A stretch of 64,000 bases of DNA from Sulfurospirillum barnesii SES-3 (lineage in GTDB: Bacteria; Campylobacterota; Campylobacteria; Campylobacterales; Sulfurospirillaceae): contig NC_018002.1 in the NCBI RefSeq assembly GCF_000265295.1, positions 1,116,001 through 1,180,000 of the forward strand, in the 5' to 3' direction. Under the pieces are notes generated by a model that was not told the origin of the DNA, made no database searches, and saw only the letters and a list, made by a program, of their open reading frames with translations. The position numbers and the translations under genes were made by a program. Below are positions 30,092 through 39,433 of the stretch, piece after piece; the first letter of the stretch is position 1; each line of letters opens with the position of its first letter.

Positions 30092-30157
30092 CTTTTCTTT
30101 CCTTAAATTTTTTATTTTATTGTATCAAAAAAGTCCATTACTTCGATAATATTAGCT

Positions 30158-30167
30158 TTACATGTAA
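30158..30167. repeat. TTACATGTAA palindrome copy upstream of mntA
   Basis: Located in the 86-bp gap between the mntA start and the 3' end of the membrane-anchored unknown gene. It marks the right edge of the accessory block. Confidence 0.8.
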
Positions 30168-30177
30168 AACTAAAAAA

Positions 30178-30735
30178 TCATTTCTGAAGTGTATTCACAT
30201 CCGCTGGTAAAGAAGCTCTTCGCACTACAAAGCCTGTTGGGGTTTTGTAGATTTCAAAGCGTTGATTGAGTGTGATTTCTTGATAAACGGAGCTTCCGTA
30301 TTCGATGTCGACGAAGGGATTCCAGCCAAATAGGGTGAATCGGTCTAGTAAGGTGTTTTCGCCTAGATCGTGTGAGAGTTTTTGCTGAGTGTTTTGGTCT
30401 TCACTCTTTTTGTAACGTCCTTCAAAGCGCTCTAAAACGTAGCGAGAGTCTAGTTTTAAAAGATTTGACCAGTATTTCATTTTCATAAATTTAGCATCGA
30501 TGCGCCACTGCTCACCATAGATTTTAAAGTCTCCAACCACTTTGCCATCTTCGCCATTTAGATGAGCGATATGAAACCCACTGCTCTCATAAGGTTTGCT
30601 AAAGGAAACCGTGGCGATGAGTGTCTCTTGAGTAAGCGCTGTGTACGTCCATGAAAACAGCAGTACCAGAACGGCATTTAACACAAGGCTCGCAAAGATG
30701 AACCCCAAAGAGATACGCATCAAAAATCGTCTCAT
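30178..30735 (-). CDS. Unknown membrane-anchored protein
   Basis: A 185-residue protein with one N-terminal membrane helix (about residues 8-32, ISLGFIFASLVLNAVLVLLF) and an exported remainder predicted to be mainly beta-strand. Recognisable but unnamed features are FKIYGEQWRIDAKFMKMKYW and FTLFGWNPFVDIEYGSS. Similar proteins in other proteobacteria are uncharacterised. It stands alone, convergent with nothing, and divergent from the dCache chemoreceptor gene with 152 bp between them. I assign no function. Confidence 0.6.
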   Translation of the reverse strand: MRRFLMRISLGFIFASLVLNAVLVLLFSWTYTALTQETLIATVSFSKPYESSGFHIAHLNGEDGKVVGDFKIYGEQWRIDAKFMKMKYWSNLLKLDSRYVLERFEGRYKKSEDQNTQQKLSHDLGENTLLDRFTLFGWNPFVDIEYGSSVYQEITLNQRFEIYKTPTGFVVRRASLPADVNTLQK

Positions 30736-30887
30736 TGTCTCTCCCTTAGCACGTTTATCGTTTCAGTATCATAGCTAAATTGTTCTATGCTATGTTTATA
30801 TAGTAATAATTTGGTAATGCTGCTTTAGTATGATACTTGCATGATTGGATGAAACATTGATATTGTCATGGTACACAAAGGAGTGTT

Positions 30888-32786
30888 ATGCAGGTTGGAT
30901 TTAAACAAAAAATTGCCCTCTCTTCAGGGCTGTTTTTAGGGATTTCTCTGTTGATTTTAGGGATTTTTAGTTTTAACAATGCAAAAGAGGCGCTACGCAC
31001 GGAAATAGGGCAAACACAATTAAGTAAAGCCAATGCTTTAAAGATAGATATTAATGCATGGTTTAGTGAACAACAAGCCGTCTTAGAGACAACAGCTGAA
31101 ACGCTCTCTCGTTTAGACGTTTTTACGGAAGCGTCGATGAAGCCTTACCTTAAAACTGCCTCAGTAAAGACGAAAGCGGCTATGGCATATATGGGCGTGG
31201 AAGAGACGGGCTTAATGGTCTATAGCGATGAGACAAAAGCAAAAGAGGGGTACGACCCTCGAAAACGACCGTGGTACATCAAGGCGAAAGCGGAGAAAAA
31301 GTCTGTCATCACCGATGTGTATACCGATGCAACTACGGGGCAGCCCACAATTTCCATTGCAACACCTGTTATGGTTGATGGCGTATTTAAAGGCGTTGTC
31401 TCTAACGATGTCTATTTAACACACGTTATTGAAAAAATCAATACAATTAAGTTTGAAGGTGGGTATGCTTTTGCCATCAATGAACTAGGAGAGCGAACGG
31501 TACATCCCAAAAAAGAATTAATTGGCAAAGTGCTTTATAACGCTACCGCTTCGCTTAAAAATCTTGAATCTTTAGTGAAAAATAATGAAACAGGTACATA
31601 CGAATACACTGCAAGTGATGGAAAAGAGAAATTTTTAGCGTTTAATAAACTGGTTAATGGCTGGATTGTTTTTATATCAATAGAAAAAGATGTAGCGTTT
31701 AAACCTATTCAAGAGATGTTTATAACCCTTCTTTTTACAGGTCTGATTATGGTTGTAGCTTCACTCTTTTTATTGCAATTTATCCTCAACGCTCAGTTTA
31801 AACCTTTGATAAAGCTCAATGATGTTATTAGAAATCTCTCAAGTAATGATGGCGATTTGACGCAACGTCTTGTCATTCACTCCAAAGATGAATTGGGCAA
31901 AATTGGTGAAAATATTAATCTGTTCATTCATAAGATTCATACCATCATCACAACTGCAAAAACCAACAGTGCGGAAAATGCCTCCGTAGCGCATGAGCTT
32001 TCTATCTCTGCTATTGATGTGGGTAAACGTGCTGAAGAAGAGGCGATGATTGTGCGGAAAACAACCACAGATGCACTTGCTTTAAAAAATTATCTGCAAG
32101 CTTCTATCTCAAGTGCTGAAGCTTCCAAAAATGAATTAGAAGAGGTGACACATAGTCTTAAACGAGTGGAAGAAAATGTATCAAATCTCTCAACACTGCT
32201 CCAAAATACAGCGCATAATGAGGTTGAACTTGCCAACAAACTCACCCTGGTAAGCGATAACACCACAGAAGTTAAAAATATTCTTAATGTGATTAATGAT
32301 ATTGCTGATCAGACCAATTTATTAGCGCTGAATGCTGCGATAGAAGCGGCACGTGCAGGTGAACACGGGCGTGGCTTTGCTGTAGTTGCCGATGAAGTAC
32401 GAAAGCTTGCCGAGCGGACCCAAAAGTCTTTGGTTGAAATTAACGCAACCATAAATGTGGTTACACAATCCATTAATGGTGCGAGCATGGAGATGAATAC
32501 CAATTCGCTCAATATCAATAAAATTTCTGATATTTCTATTAATGTTCAGTCCAATGTTTCAGAGGTTACGGGTGTGCTTGGTCGAACCATTAGCAATACG
32601 AAAAAGACCGTGCAAGATTATATTGACACATCCACGCAGATTGATGCAATCACCAAAGACATCGAAGCGATAAGTGCACTGACCAATACCAATACACGTA
32701 GTGTTGAAGAGATTGCAGGGGCAAGTGAACACCTCCATGAACTAACAGAAACTCTCAATAACGAATTAGCAAAATTTAAATCTTAA
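30888..32786 (+). CDS. Methyl-accepting chemotaxis protein with amino-acid-type dCache sensor
   Basis: A 632-residue chemoreceptor. It has a membrane helix at about residues 9-30 and a periplasmic dCache_1 domain at about 35-275. A second membrane helix near 280-300, HAMP, and a signalling tip follow ([20 protein letters not shown]). The sensor shows the amino-acid-binding pattern YxxxxRxWY as YDPRKRPWY (Tyr122, Arg127, Trp129, Tyr130) plus Asp174 in SNDVYL. This is the dCache_1AA signature known from receptors such as PctA. It lies just upstream of an aminotransferase/TRAP catabolic cluster, so it may sense an amino acid or GABA-like compound used by that cluster. Confidence 0.92.
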   Translation: MQVGFKQKIALSSGLFLGISLLILGIFSFNNAKEALRTEIGQTQLSKANALKIDINAWFSEQQAVLETTAETLSRLDVFTEASMKPYLKTASVKTKAAMAYMGVEETGLMVYSDETKAKEGYDPRKRPWYIKAKAEKKSVITDVYTDATTGQPTISIATPVMVDGVFKGVVSNDVYLTHVIEKINTIKFEGGYAFAINELGERTVHPKKELIGKVLYNATASLKNLESLVKNNETGTYEYTASDGKEKFLAFNKLVNGWIVFISIEKDVAFKPIQEMFITLLFTGLIMVVASLFLLQFILNAQFKPLIKLNDVIRNLSSNDGDLTQRLVIHSKDELGKIGENINLFIHKIHTIITTAKTNSAENASVAHELSISAIDVGKRAEEEAMIVRKTTTDALALKNYLQASISSAEASKNELEEVTHSLKRVEENVSNLSTLLQNTAHNEVELANKLTLVSDNTTEVKNILNVINDIADQTNLLALNAAIEAARAGEHGRGFAVVADEVRKLAERTQKSLVEINATINVVTQSINGASMEMNTNSLNINKISDISINVQSNVSEVTGVLGRTISNTKKTVQDYIDTSTQIDAITKDIEAISALTNTNTRSVEEIAGASEHLHELTETLNNELAKFKS

Positions 32787-32799
32787 GTCCATCTCTTAT

Positions 32800-32820
32800 G
32801 GGTACATTTTTGATGTACCC
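32800..32820 (+). terminator. Hairpin after the dCache chemoreceptor gene
   Basis: The 8-bp arms GGGTACAT and ATGTACCC flank a TTTTG loop, 14 bp after the stop codon. The T-run after it is weak (GCTTTT) and leads into a palindrome copy. Confidence 0.55.
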
Positions 32821-32827
32821 AATGCTT

Positions 32828-32837
32828 TTACATGTAA
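32828..32837. repeat. TTACATGTAA palindrome copy after the chemoreceptor hairpin
   Basis: Eight bases downstream of the hairpin that follows the chemoreceptor gene. It is the last copy before the 33.1-39.3 kb catabolic cluster, which contains none. Confidence 0.8.
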
Positions 32838-33060
32838 ACTCTCAAGCTTAAAAAGTCTTCCTAAATCTCTTAAATTATCTCCTCAAAAGTTAAGGATTCC
32901 CTTTTGATTTTCCTTGTGAAGCGTGGTTACATTTTAATCACTCGTGACGCAAAAATAGGAATTTTTATATGGTACTCTTGCGTATTGCAATTTTATTATG
33001 ATAGGGTTGTTAATTATAAAAGTATGACAATTTAAAGTTATTTGAATTGTTGTGTGCCTT

Positions 33061-33066
33061 TATAAT
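33061..33066 (+). promoter_or_regulatory. Putative -10 element of the aminotransferase/TRAP cluster
   Basis: A perfect TATAAT lies 71 bp before the ATG of the aminotransferase. No good -35 is visible at standard spacing. Confidence 0.4.
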
Positions 33067-33137
33067 CAAGATAAAAAAGCTTACCAGTAGTTTTCAAAAA
33101 TCATTGGTAGTTAAAAACCAATACAAAAGGTGGAACA

Positions 33138-34421
33138 ATGAAGAACAAAGAGCTTCAGGAGAGAAAAAATAAAGCATTTGCACGAGGACAAGGGAATGCG
33201 TATCCTATTTTTGTAAAACGTGCTAAAAATGCCGAGTTATGGGATGTGGAAGAGAATCGATACATCGATTTTGGAACAGGTATTGCGGTGTGTAATACAG
33301 GGCATAGCCATCCAAAAATCATTGATGCGGTCAAAAAACAAATTGAAAATTTTAGTCACACATGCGTCATGGTCAACCCGTATGAAGTGGCCGTAGAATT
33401 GGCAGAAAAACTCACTAAAATTGCTCCAGGACCGAGTGAAAAAAAAGCTATTTTTGTATCAACCGGTGCAGAAGCCGTTGAGAATTGTGTCAAAATTGCA
33501 CGAGCCTATACAGGACGTCGTGGTGTTGTGGCATTTAACGGAGGTTTTCATGGCAGAACCAACTTAACGATGGCACTTACGGGCAAAACTGCTCCTTACA
33601 AAAAAGCTTTTGGTCCTTTTGCGGGCGATATTTATCATATACCTTTTCCATGCGTACAAACCGATACCACAGTCAAAGATACACTTAAAGCTATCAAAAA
33701 TCTTTTTAAATCTGACATTATTCCTGAGGATATTGCCGCGTTTATCATTGAGCCTGTACAAGGTGAGGGTGGTTTTTATGCTGCACCTTTAGAACTGTTG
33801 CAAGCCATAAGAGCACTGTGTGATGAGCATGGTATTGTCATGATTGTGGATGAAATTCAATCTGGATTTGGAAGAACAGGCAAAATGTTCAACATCGAAT
33901 ACTCTGGGATTGAGCCTGACTTGATGACGATGGCAAAAGGTATTGCTGGAGGGTATCCTCTTTCTGCCGTTGTGGGAAAAGCTGATATTATGGATGCCCC
34001 AATTCCTGGAGGACTTGGTGGAACCTATGGTGGTTCACCCGTGGCATGTGCTGCAGCCTTAGCCGTTTTAGAAATCATGGAAGAAGAAGATCTCTTGACA
34101 CGCTCAAATCAGCTTGGCGCATTGTTTAACACAAGGTTAAATGCCCTCAAAACACAATACCCAGAGCTTATCAGCGATGTAAGAAATCAAGGCGCTATGA
34201 TAGCCTTAGAGTTGATGATGGAGGGTGATTATACAAAACCCAATGTCGAATTGACACAAAAAATCATTGCCAATGCGACGCAATTTGGACTCATTTTACT
34301 CTCATGCGGCTTTAATGGAAATGTCATTCGTTTCTTACCTGCCCTTACCATGAGTGATGCTATTGCCAATGAAGGCTTAGACAAATTTAGTGAATTGTTT
34401 GCACACGTAGTCCAAAAATAA
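33138..34421 (+). CDS. gabT: Class III aminotransferase, 4-aminobutyrate aminotransferase-like
   Basis: A PLP-dependent class III transaminase of 427 residues, closest in pattern to GabT. GabT converts GABA and 2-oxoglutarate to succinate semialdehyde and glutamate. Typical segments are YIDFGTGIAVCNTGHSHPKI, STGAEAVENCVKIARAYTGR, FNGGFHGRTNLTMALTGK and DEIQSGFGRTGKMF. The Schiff-base lysine lies in LMTMAKGIAGGYPLSAV, near residue 268. Related enzymes use taurine, beta-alanine or 5-aminovalerate, so the substrate is not fixed. It leads a cluster with a TRAP transporter, a universal stress protein and an aldehyde dehydrogenase. Confidence 0.85.
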   Translation: MKNKELQERKNKAFARGQGNAYPIFVKRAKNAELWDVEENRYIDFGTGIAVCNTGHSHPKIIDAVKKQIENFSHTCVMVNPYEVAVELAEKLTKIAPGPSEKKAIFVSTGAEAVENCVKIARAYTGRRGVVAFNGGFHGRTNLTMALTGKTAPYKKAFGPFAGDIYHIPFPCVQTDTTVKDTLKAIKNLFKSDIIPEDIAAFIIEPVQGEGGFYAAPLELLQAIRALCDEHGIVMIVDEIQSGFGRTGKMFNIEYSGIEPDLMTMAKGIAGGYPLSAVVGKADIMDAPIPGGLGGTYGGSPVACAAALAVLEIMEEEDLLTRSNQLGALFNTRLNALKTQYPELISDVRNQGAMIALELMMEGDYTKPNVELTQKIIANATQFGLILLSCGFNGNVIRFLPALTMSDAIANEGLDKFSELFAHVVQK

Positions 34422-34514
34422 ACCATACAAGGAGGAAGCAGTACTTCTAGACGCATCATTATTTTTTAGAGCGAATACAAAATTACAATCAATAACACAG
34501 AAGGAGATGTATTA

Positions 34515-35543
34515 ATGTTGAATTTCATCCGTAATATTAAGAAAAACATAGTGACGACTTCCGTCATTGCGCTATTAGGAGTTATGGCTATCGTGGATAC
34601 TGCATCAGCAGCGGATTATAATTGGAGATTTGCAAACCTTTATGGTAGAGGTACTGCCTTTGGTGAATTGTACGAAGGACTTGCTAAAGACATAGAGAAA
34701 AGAACTGAGGGTAAAATCAAAGTTCAAGTTCTTTATTCAGGAGAGGGCGTTGGTACCTCAGGTTTACTCGCAGCAGCAAAATCAGGCTTAATTACCATGG
34801 CAGCACCGTTCCAATCTATGCACGCAGGTGAATTACCAGCAGGTGTTGTGGAAATTGGTTTACCTGGTGGAACAGACAATCCTGATGAATTGTATAAGCT
34901 CTTTCATAATGATGGCTGGGACAAAGTCCTAACACAAGCGTATGGTTCTCAAGGACTTGTCTGGCTAGAGCCTTACATTCAACCAGCGGTCTATATTATC
35001 ACCAAAAAACCTATTAACTCTGTAGAAGATTTCAAAGGTCTTAAAATTAGAGCACCAGGAGCGTATGGTAAATTCCTTAGAAACCTTGGCGCATCGCCTG
35101 TCTCTTTAGCATGGAGTGAAATTTATACCAGTTTAGCAACGGGTGTTATTGATGGCTCAATCGGTAGTAACATGATTGATCATAGAGATGGTAACCACGT
35201 AGAAGTCGCAAAATACATGTACAAATTACCACTAGCAGGTGCGCAAGTATTGCCTATTTTAGTCAATAAGGCTGCTTGGAATAAATTGCCAGATAATTTA
35301 AAAAAGGCTGTTCAAGAAGCCACAGTTGAGCATGCAAAAACACAATTAGCGATGTCTAAAAAATGGGAAAGTGAAGCGATTGCTCAAATGGAAGCCAAAG
35401 GTTTACAATGGAGTCCTGCCCCTTCAGATGCGGATAAAGCTGCATGGAAAAAAGCAGGTGCAGGCTTGTGGGATGAATACGCAGCTGCGGATAAATACAG
35501 CAAAGAGTTGATTGATATTCTTAAAAAGACTCAAGCACAATAA
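34515..35543 (+). CDS. dctP: TRAP transporter substrate-binding protein DctP
   Basis: The periplasmic receptor of a tripartite ATP-independent periplasmic transporter, which binds a carboxylate or related acid and delivers it to the DctQM membrane complex. The signal peptide spans residues 1-32 (ending ASA). The mature protein has the DctP/P-subunit features GEGVGTSGLLAAAKSGLI and FKGLKIRAPGAYGKFLRNLG, whose Arg clamps the ligand carboxylate. It also has SEIYTSLATGVIDGSIGS. GAAGGAG precedes the ATG. With the upstream aminotransferase and downstream aldehyde dehydrogenase, the ligand is probably an amino or oxo acid, or a sulfonate. Confidence 0.9.
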   Translation: MLNFIRNIKKNIVTTSVIALLGVMAIVDTASAADYNWRFANLYGRGTAFGELYEGLAKDIEKRTEGKIKVQVLYSGEGVGTSGLLAAAKSGLITMAAPFQSMHAGELPAGVVEIGLPGGTDNPDELYKLFHNDGWDKVLTQAYGSQGLVWLEPYIQPAVYIITKKPINSVEDFKGLKIRAPGAYGKFLRNLGASPVSLAWSEIYTSLATGVIDGSIGSNMIDHRDGNHVEVAKYMYKLPLAGAQVLPILVNKAAWNKLPDNLKKAVQEATVEHAKTQLAMSKKWESEAIAQMEAKGLQWSPAPSDADKAAWKKAGAGLWDEYAAADKYSKELIDILKKTQAQ

Positions 35544-35569
35544 TTCAATTTTGAGAACAGGAGCCAACC

Positions 35570-36112
35570 ATGTTGATACAAAATTTGAAATTATTTTGCA
35601 TCGTGGTCGATAAAATTATTATGTGGTTGGGCAAGGGGGCATCAGTAATGATGCCCGTTCTTGCCTTTATTGTCGTGTTTGAAGTAGCGGCACGGTATTT
35701 GTTTAATGCGCCTACGATATGGGCGTACGACACCTCTCTTTTTTTATTTGGTTATATTGCTGCACTTGGTGGAGCGTACGCTCAACAACGAAAAGCGCAT
35801 ATCAATGTTGATATTCTCTATATAACCGTCTCTCCAAATGTTAAAAATATTTTTAATCTTATCTCATTCTCTTTGGGAATCTTTTTTCTTATTATCGTTT
35901 TTTATGTTAGTTTTGGAAAATTTAATGAAGCTATAGAATATGACTATCGTCGTGAAAGTGAGTGGGCTCCAGCCATGTGGCATTTTTGGGTCATGTTATG
36001 TATCGCCAGTACACTTTTTATCATGCAGTTAGTGAAAGATATAATCCTAGAGTTGTATCACTTAATAACGGGTCGAGAATTGTTTGAAAAGGAAGTAACC
36101 AATGGGTATTGA
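35570..36112 (+). CDS. dctQ: TRAP transporter small permease DctQ
   Basis: The small membrane subunit of the TRAP transporter, 180 residues with four predicted membrane helices. Characteristic segments are FEVAARYLFNAPTIWAYDTSLFL and GGAYAQQRKAHINVDILY, the conserved Q-subunit 'R..AH..VD' element. It starts 27 bp after dctP behind a GGAG site and overlaps dctM by 11 bp, so the transporter genes are cotranscribed. Confidence 0.88.
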   Translation: MLIQNLKLFCIVVDKIIMWLGKGASVMMPVLAFIVVFEVAARYLFNAPTIWAYDTSLFLFGYIAALGGAYAQQRKAHINVDILYITVSPNVKNIFNLISFSLGIFFLIIVFYVSFGKFNEAIEYDYRRESEWAPAMWHFWVMLCIASTLFIMQLVKDIILELYHLITGRELFEKEVTNGY

Positions 36113-37427
36113 GTTATTAACGATTGTTCTATTATGCTCTATCTTGATTTTTTTCGCCCTAGGTGCTCCTGTTGGATTAGCCTTAGGTGGCATTGCCATG
36201 CTCATTGGCTATTTTACGTGGGGAGAGGGCATTTTTAATGTGATTCCAACAACGGTTGAGTCAACATTTTTTAGTTTTATTTTACTTGCCATCCCGCTTT
36301 ATATTTACATGGGGCAGCTTTTGACCCATTCGGGTATTGGCGATGCCATGTTTAAAGCAAGTCAAATGGTCATTGGTAAACTTCGTGGCTCATTGGCGAT
36401 TAGCGTTGTGTTTATCTGTTCGATGATTGGAGCGATGGTGGGTATCATTGGGGCTGGTATTATGAGTTCAGGTAGTATTGCCCTAAAACCGATGTTAGCA
36501 GCAGGCTATGATAAACGTTTAGCGATGGGAACAATTATGGCAGGTGGTGCACTTGGTATTTTAATTCCACCTAGCATTCCGATGATTATGTTTGCAGCAT
36601 CGACACAAAACTCAGTGGGACGTATGTTCCTAGGAGCAATGACACCTGCTTTGATTACGATTCTGCTCATTGTAGCCTATATTATTATCAGCTGTAAAAT
36701 CAATCCTGAACGTGCCCCATTACTGAGTGAAACCGAAGTGGGATTGCCAAAATTAACCACAAAAGAAAAAATCAAGGTCTTAACAGATGGTACGCTCTCC
36801 ATTGGATTGATTTTTGTTGTGCTTGGAAGTATTATGAGTGGTATTGCTACACCTACAGAATCAGGTGCACTTGGGGTTGCAGGTGCGGTATTGCTTGCTA
36901 TCTTTTTCAAGCGTTTTAAACTGGAGATGTTTCGCTTGGTTGGTTTTCAAACCGCTGCTTTGGTGAGTGTGGCGATGTGGATTATCTTTGGGGCATCTGT
37001 ATTTAGCAATTTTCATTTGCTTATGGGCATTCAAGGGATGATTGCGGGTTTTACACAAGGATTGGATTTACCTCCTATCATGATTATTATCATGTTTCAA
37101 ATCATTATGCTGCTTTTGGGATTTATTATTGATGAGTTTATTATTGTCTTGATGTGTGCACCTTTGTTTACACCTATTGCAGTTGCCTTGGGGTATGATC
37201 CTATTTGGTTTGGTGTTTTGATGATTATAAATATTCTGATTGCTGTACAAACACCTCCGTATGGCTTTGCGCTGTTTTATCTTAAGGGTATTGCACCCCC
37301 TGAAGTAGGCATGGGAGAAATTTATAAATCCGTTACTCCTTTTATTCTTGTGAACCTTACTGTACTGGTTCTTTGTATGGTGTTTCCTGATATAATTCTA
37401 TGGCTACCCAATAAAGTTATGGGTTAA
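36102..37427 (+). CDS. dctM: TRAP transporter large permease DctM
   Basis: The ion-coupled translocating subunit of the TRAP transporter. It has 441 residues and about 12 membrane segments. Family segments are APVGLALGGIAMLIGY, GIIGAGIMSSGSIALKPML, GGALGILIPPSIPMIMFA and TPTESGALGVAGA. It belongs to the DctM/SiaM/TeaC class and probably uses Na+. It overlaps dctQ by 11 bp. The universal stress protein gene starts 12 bp downstream. Confidence 0.93.
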   Translation: MGIELLTIVLLCSILIFFALGAPVGLALGGIAMLIGYFTWGEGIFNVIPTTVESTFFSFILLAIPLYIYMGQLLTHSGIGDAMFKASQMVIGKLRGSLAISVVFICSMIGAMVGIIGAGIMSSGSIALKPMLAAGYDKRLAMGTIMAGGALGILIPPSIPMIMFAASTQNSVGRMFLGAMTPALITILLIVAYIIISCKINPERAPLLSETEVGLPKLTTKEKIKVLTDGTLSIGLIFVVLGSIMSGIATPTESGALGVAGAVLLAIFFKRFKLEMFRLVGFQTAALVSVAMWIIFGASVFSNFHLLMGIQGMIAGFTQGLDLPPIMIIIMFQIIMLLLGFIIDEFIIVLMCAPLFTPIAVALGYDPIWFGVLMIINILIAVQTPPYGFALFYLKGIAPPEVGMGEIYKSVTPFILVNLTVLVLCMVFPDIILWLPNKVMG

Positions 37428-37438
37428 AGGATGTAAAA

Positions 37439-37873
37439 ATGTTTAAAAATATTTTAGTACCGCTTCATTTATCCTACAAAGAGAACCACAAAAAATTGTT
37501 TGAAGGGGTTTTAAATGTATTGGATGAGGATGGAAAGATGACTCTGTTTTACGTCAATGAAAATCTCATTCATGGCTCAGTACAGCCTATTTTAGAAGAA
37601 GCACAAAATAAGAGCGCCAATCAGCTCGCATTGGAAGAGTTACAAGCCATTGCAAAGAAGCATGCTTTGCCTCTTGATAAAGTAACGTTCAAAATCAAAG
37701 AAGGGGTTGTCCATAGAGAAATCCTTCAAAGTGCGCAAAAAATGAAAGCAGATGCCATTGTCATGATGGCAACTAAACCTGGTCTTGGGAGCTATTTTAT
37801 CAGTAGTACGGCTGAACGGGTCATTCGTCATGCGAATTGTTCAGTCTTTGTGATCCGTTTAACGGAGTATTAG
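37439..37873 (+). CDS. UspA-type universal stress protein
   Basis: A cytoplasmic 144-residue UspA-family protein beginning MFKNILVPLHLSY. The ATP-binding C-terminal pattern G-2x-G-9x-G(S/T) is seen only in degenerate form (GLGSYFISSTAERVIRHANCSVFVIR). Usp genes often accompany TRAP operons; TeaD of the ectoine TRAP system binds ATP and modulates transport. Its position 12 bp after dctM suggests the same regulatory role here. This is inferred from context. Confidence 0.85.
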   Translation: MFKNILVPLHLSYKENHKKLFEGVLNVLDEDGKMTLFYVNENLIHGSVQPILEEAQNKSANQLALEELQAIAKKHALPLDKVTFKIKEGVVHREILQSAQKMKADAIVMMATKPGLGSYFISSTAERVIRHANCSVFVIRLTEY

Positions 37874-37926
37874 GCTATAAAATTCATTTCGCAAGAAAGT
37901 TATTATAAAAATGAAAAAGGTACACA

Positions 37927-39318
37927 ATGAATACAATTGAAGTGACATCTCCCTTTGATGGAAGCGTCGTAGGTACGGTTCCTTATGGTTCTACTGCGGA
38001 GGTAGAAGCTGCGTTAGATTTAGCAAAATCTACATTTTTAGATCACAAAAACGCATTACCAAAGTACAAAAGAGTTGAGATTTTAGAAAACGTTGTCAAA
38101 ATCATGTCGTCTCAAATTGATGAACTGACCAAACTGTGCGCCTCAGAGGGTGGCAAACCGTGGATGGATTCTAAAGTTGAAGTGAATCGAGCGATCAATG
38201 GGGTTAAATTAGCGATTGAGGCATTAGGCGTTCATGAGGGCAAAGAGATTGCGATGGGACATACGGCTTCATCTGCCAATCGTATGGCCTATACGTTTAA
38301 AGAGCCTATTGGTGTGGTCGCTGCCATTTCTGCGTTTAACCACCCCCTAAACTTAGCCATTCACCAAGTCATCCCAGCACTTGCTGTTGGGTGTTCTGTG
38401 ATTATCAAGCCTGCGACACAAACACCCATGTCTGCGATTCGATTGGTTGAGATTTTAGAAGAAGCGGGGCTTCCCAAAGGTTGGGCACAAGCGATTGTGT
38501 GTGATCGAAAAGGTGGAGAGCTTCTTGCAACATCCCCTAAAATCAATTTTTTAACCTTTATTGGCTCAGGTGCTGTGGGTTGGTACTTAAAGTCTAAAGT
38601 GGCGAATGGTACCCGTGTGGCATTAGAACACGGTGGTGTCGCCCCTGTGATTGTTGAAGCGGATGCAGATATTGATGAATTAATCCCCTCCATCGGCAAA
38701 GGTGGTTTTTACCATGCAGGTCAAGTGTGTGTATCGGTTCAGCGCGTCTTTGTTCACGAGAGCATTGTAGAAGAGGTTGCTTCAAAATTGACCCAATACG
38801 CATCAAAGCTTGTTGTTGGTAATCAGTTAGACCCAAAAACCGAAGTGGGACCATTGATCAATTACGATGAAGTAGACAGAGTAGAAGCGTGGGTCAATGA
38901 AGCCATCACCAAAGGTGGAAAAATTTTAACAGGTGGAAAAAGAATCTCCGCATCGTGTTATGAACCAACGGTTATTTTAAACCCCTCTGATGATGCTTTA
39001 GTGTCGACTAAAGAGGTTTTTGCTCCTGTGGTATGTATCTACTCGTATAGAGATATTGAAGAGGCGTTTGATCGCGCCAATCAACTTGAAGTATCGTTCC
39101 AAGCGGCTATTTTTACCAAAAATATTGATACCGCACTCAGAGCCGTTAAACGCTTAAATGGCACAGCCGTGATGGTCAATGACCATACCGCTTTTAGGGT
39201 TGACTGGATGCCATTTGGTGGCGCTAAAGCCTCTGGTCTTGGACTAGGAGGCATTCACAATTCCATGGAAGAGATGTCCAATCAAAAATTAATGGTGATT
39301 AAATCGCCTGTTTTATAA
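37927..39318 (+). CDS. NAD(P)-dependent aldehyde dehydrogenase
   Basis: A 463-residue aldehyde dehydrogenase. The catalytic Cys is in GFYHAGQVCVSVQRVF and the general-base Glu in ALEHGGVAPVIVEAD. The cofactor region is AISAFNHPLNLAIHQVIPAL and VIIKPATQTP. The C-terminus shows FGGAKASGLGLGG. It probably oxidises the semialdehyde formed by the upstream aminotransferase (succinate semialdehyde if the substrate is GABA, sulfoacetaldehyde if taurine). The subgroup resembles lactaldehyde/sulfo-aldehyde dehydrogenases as much as GabD. A strong terminator follows it, closing the 6.2-kb cluster. Confidence 0.88.
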   Translation: MNTIEVTSPFDGSVVGTVPYGSTAEVEAALDLAKSTFLDHKNALPKYKRVEILENVVKIMSSQIDELTKLCASEGGKPWMDSKVEVNRAINGVKLAIEALGVHEGKEIAMGHTASSANRMAYTFKEPIGVVAAISAFNHPLNLAIHQVIPALAVGCSVIIKPATQTPMSAIRLVEILEEAGLPKGWAQAIVCDRKGGELLATSPKINFLTFIGSGAVGWYLKSKVANGTRVALEHGGVAPVIVEADADIDELIPSIGKGGFYHAGQVCVSVQRVFVHESIVEEVASKLTQYASKLVVGNQLDPKTEVGPLINYDEVDRVEAWVNEAITKGGKILTGGKRISASCYEPTVILNPSDDALVSTKEVFAPVVCIYSYRDIEEAFDRANQLEVSFQAAIFTKNIDTALRAVKRLNGTAVMVNDHTAFRVDWMPFGGAKASGLGLGGIHNSMEEMSNQKLMVIKSPVL

Positions 39319-39334
39319 TCCAAACTTCATTGAT

Positions 39335-39363
39335 AAAAGGGAAAAGGTAGCCTTTTCCCTTTT
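39335..39363 (+). terminator. Strong intrinsic terminator of the aminotransferase/TRAP/ALDH cluster
   Basis: A perfect 13-bp stem (AAAAGGGAAAAGG and its complement) with a TAG loop runs directly into a T-run and then a TTACATGTAA copy. It sits 17 bp after the aldehyde dehydrogenase stop codon. Confidence 0.85.
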
Positions 39364-39372
39364 TACATGTAA
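39363..39372. repeat. TTACATGTAA palindrome copy after the ALDH terminator
   Basis: It begins at the last base of the terminator stem, so the T-run of the terminator is shared with the palindrome. Confidence 0.8.
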
Positions 39373-39433
39373 AGATTCTTTACTTAGAATAAATCTTAAA
39401 TAACCCCTCATTTTAGGACTCCTTTTTTATTAT

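Larger units (their letters stand above)
32787..33137. other. 351-bp intergenic region between chemoreceptor and gabT-like gene
   Basis: It holds a hairpin (32800-32820), a TTACATGTAA copy (32828-32837) and a probable -10 (33061-33066) with the AAAAGGTGG ribosome binding site of the aminotransferase. The remaining AT-rich sequence shows no gene, tRNA or riboswitch that I recognise. Confidence 0.5.

Noticed and set aside
32980-33000. Sigma-54-like TGG...TTGC arrangement upstream of the gabT-like gene
   Set aside because: The GG-to-GC spacing is 9 or 16 rather than the required 12, so it is not a credible -24/-12 promoter.
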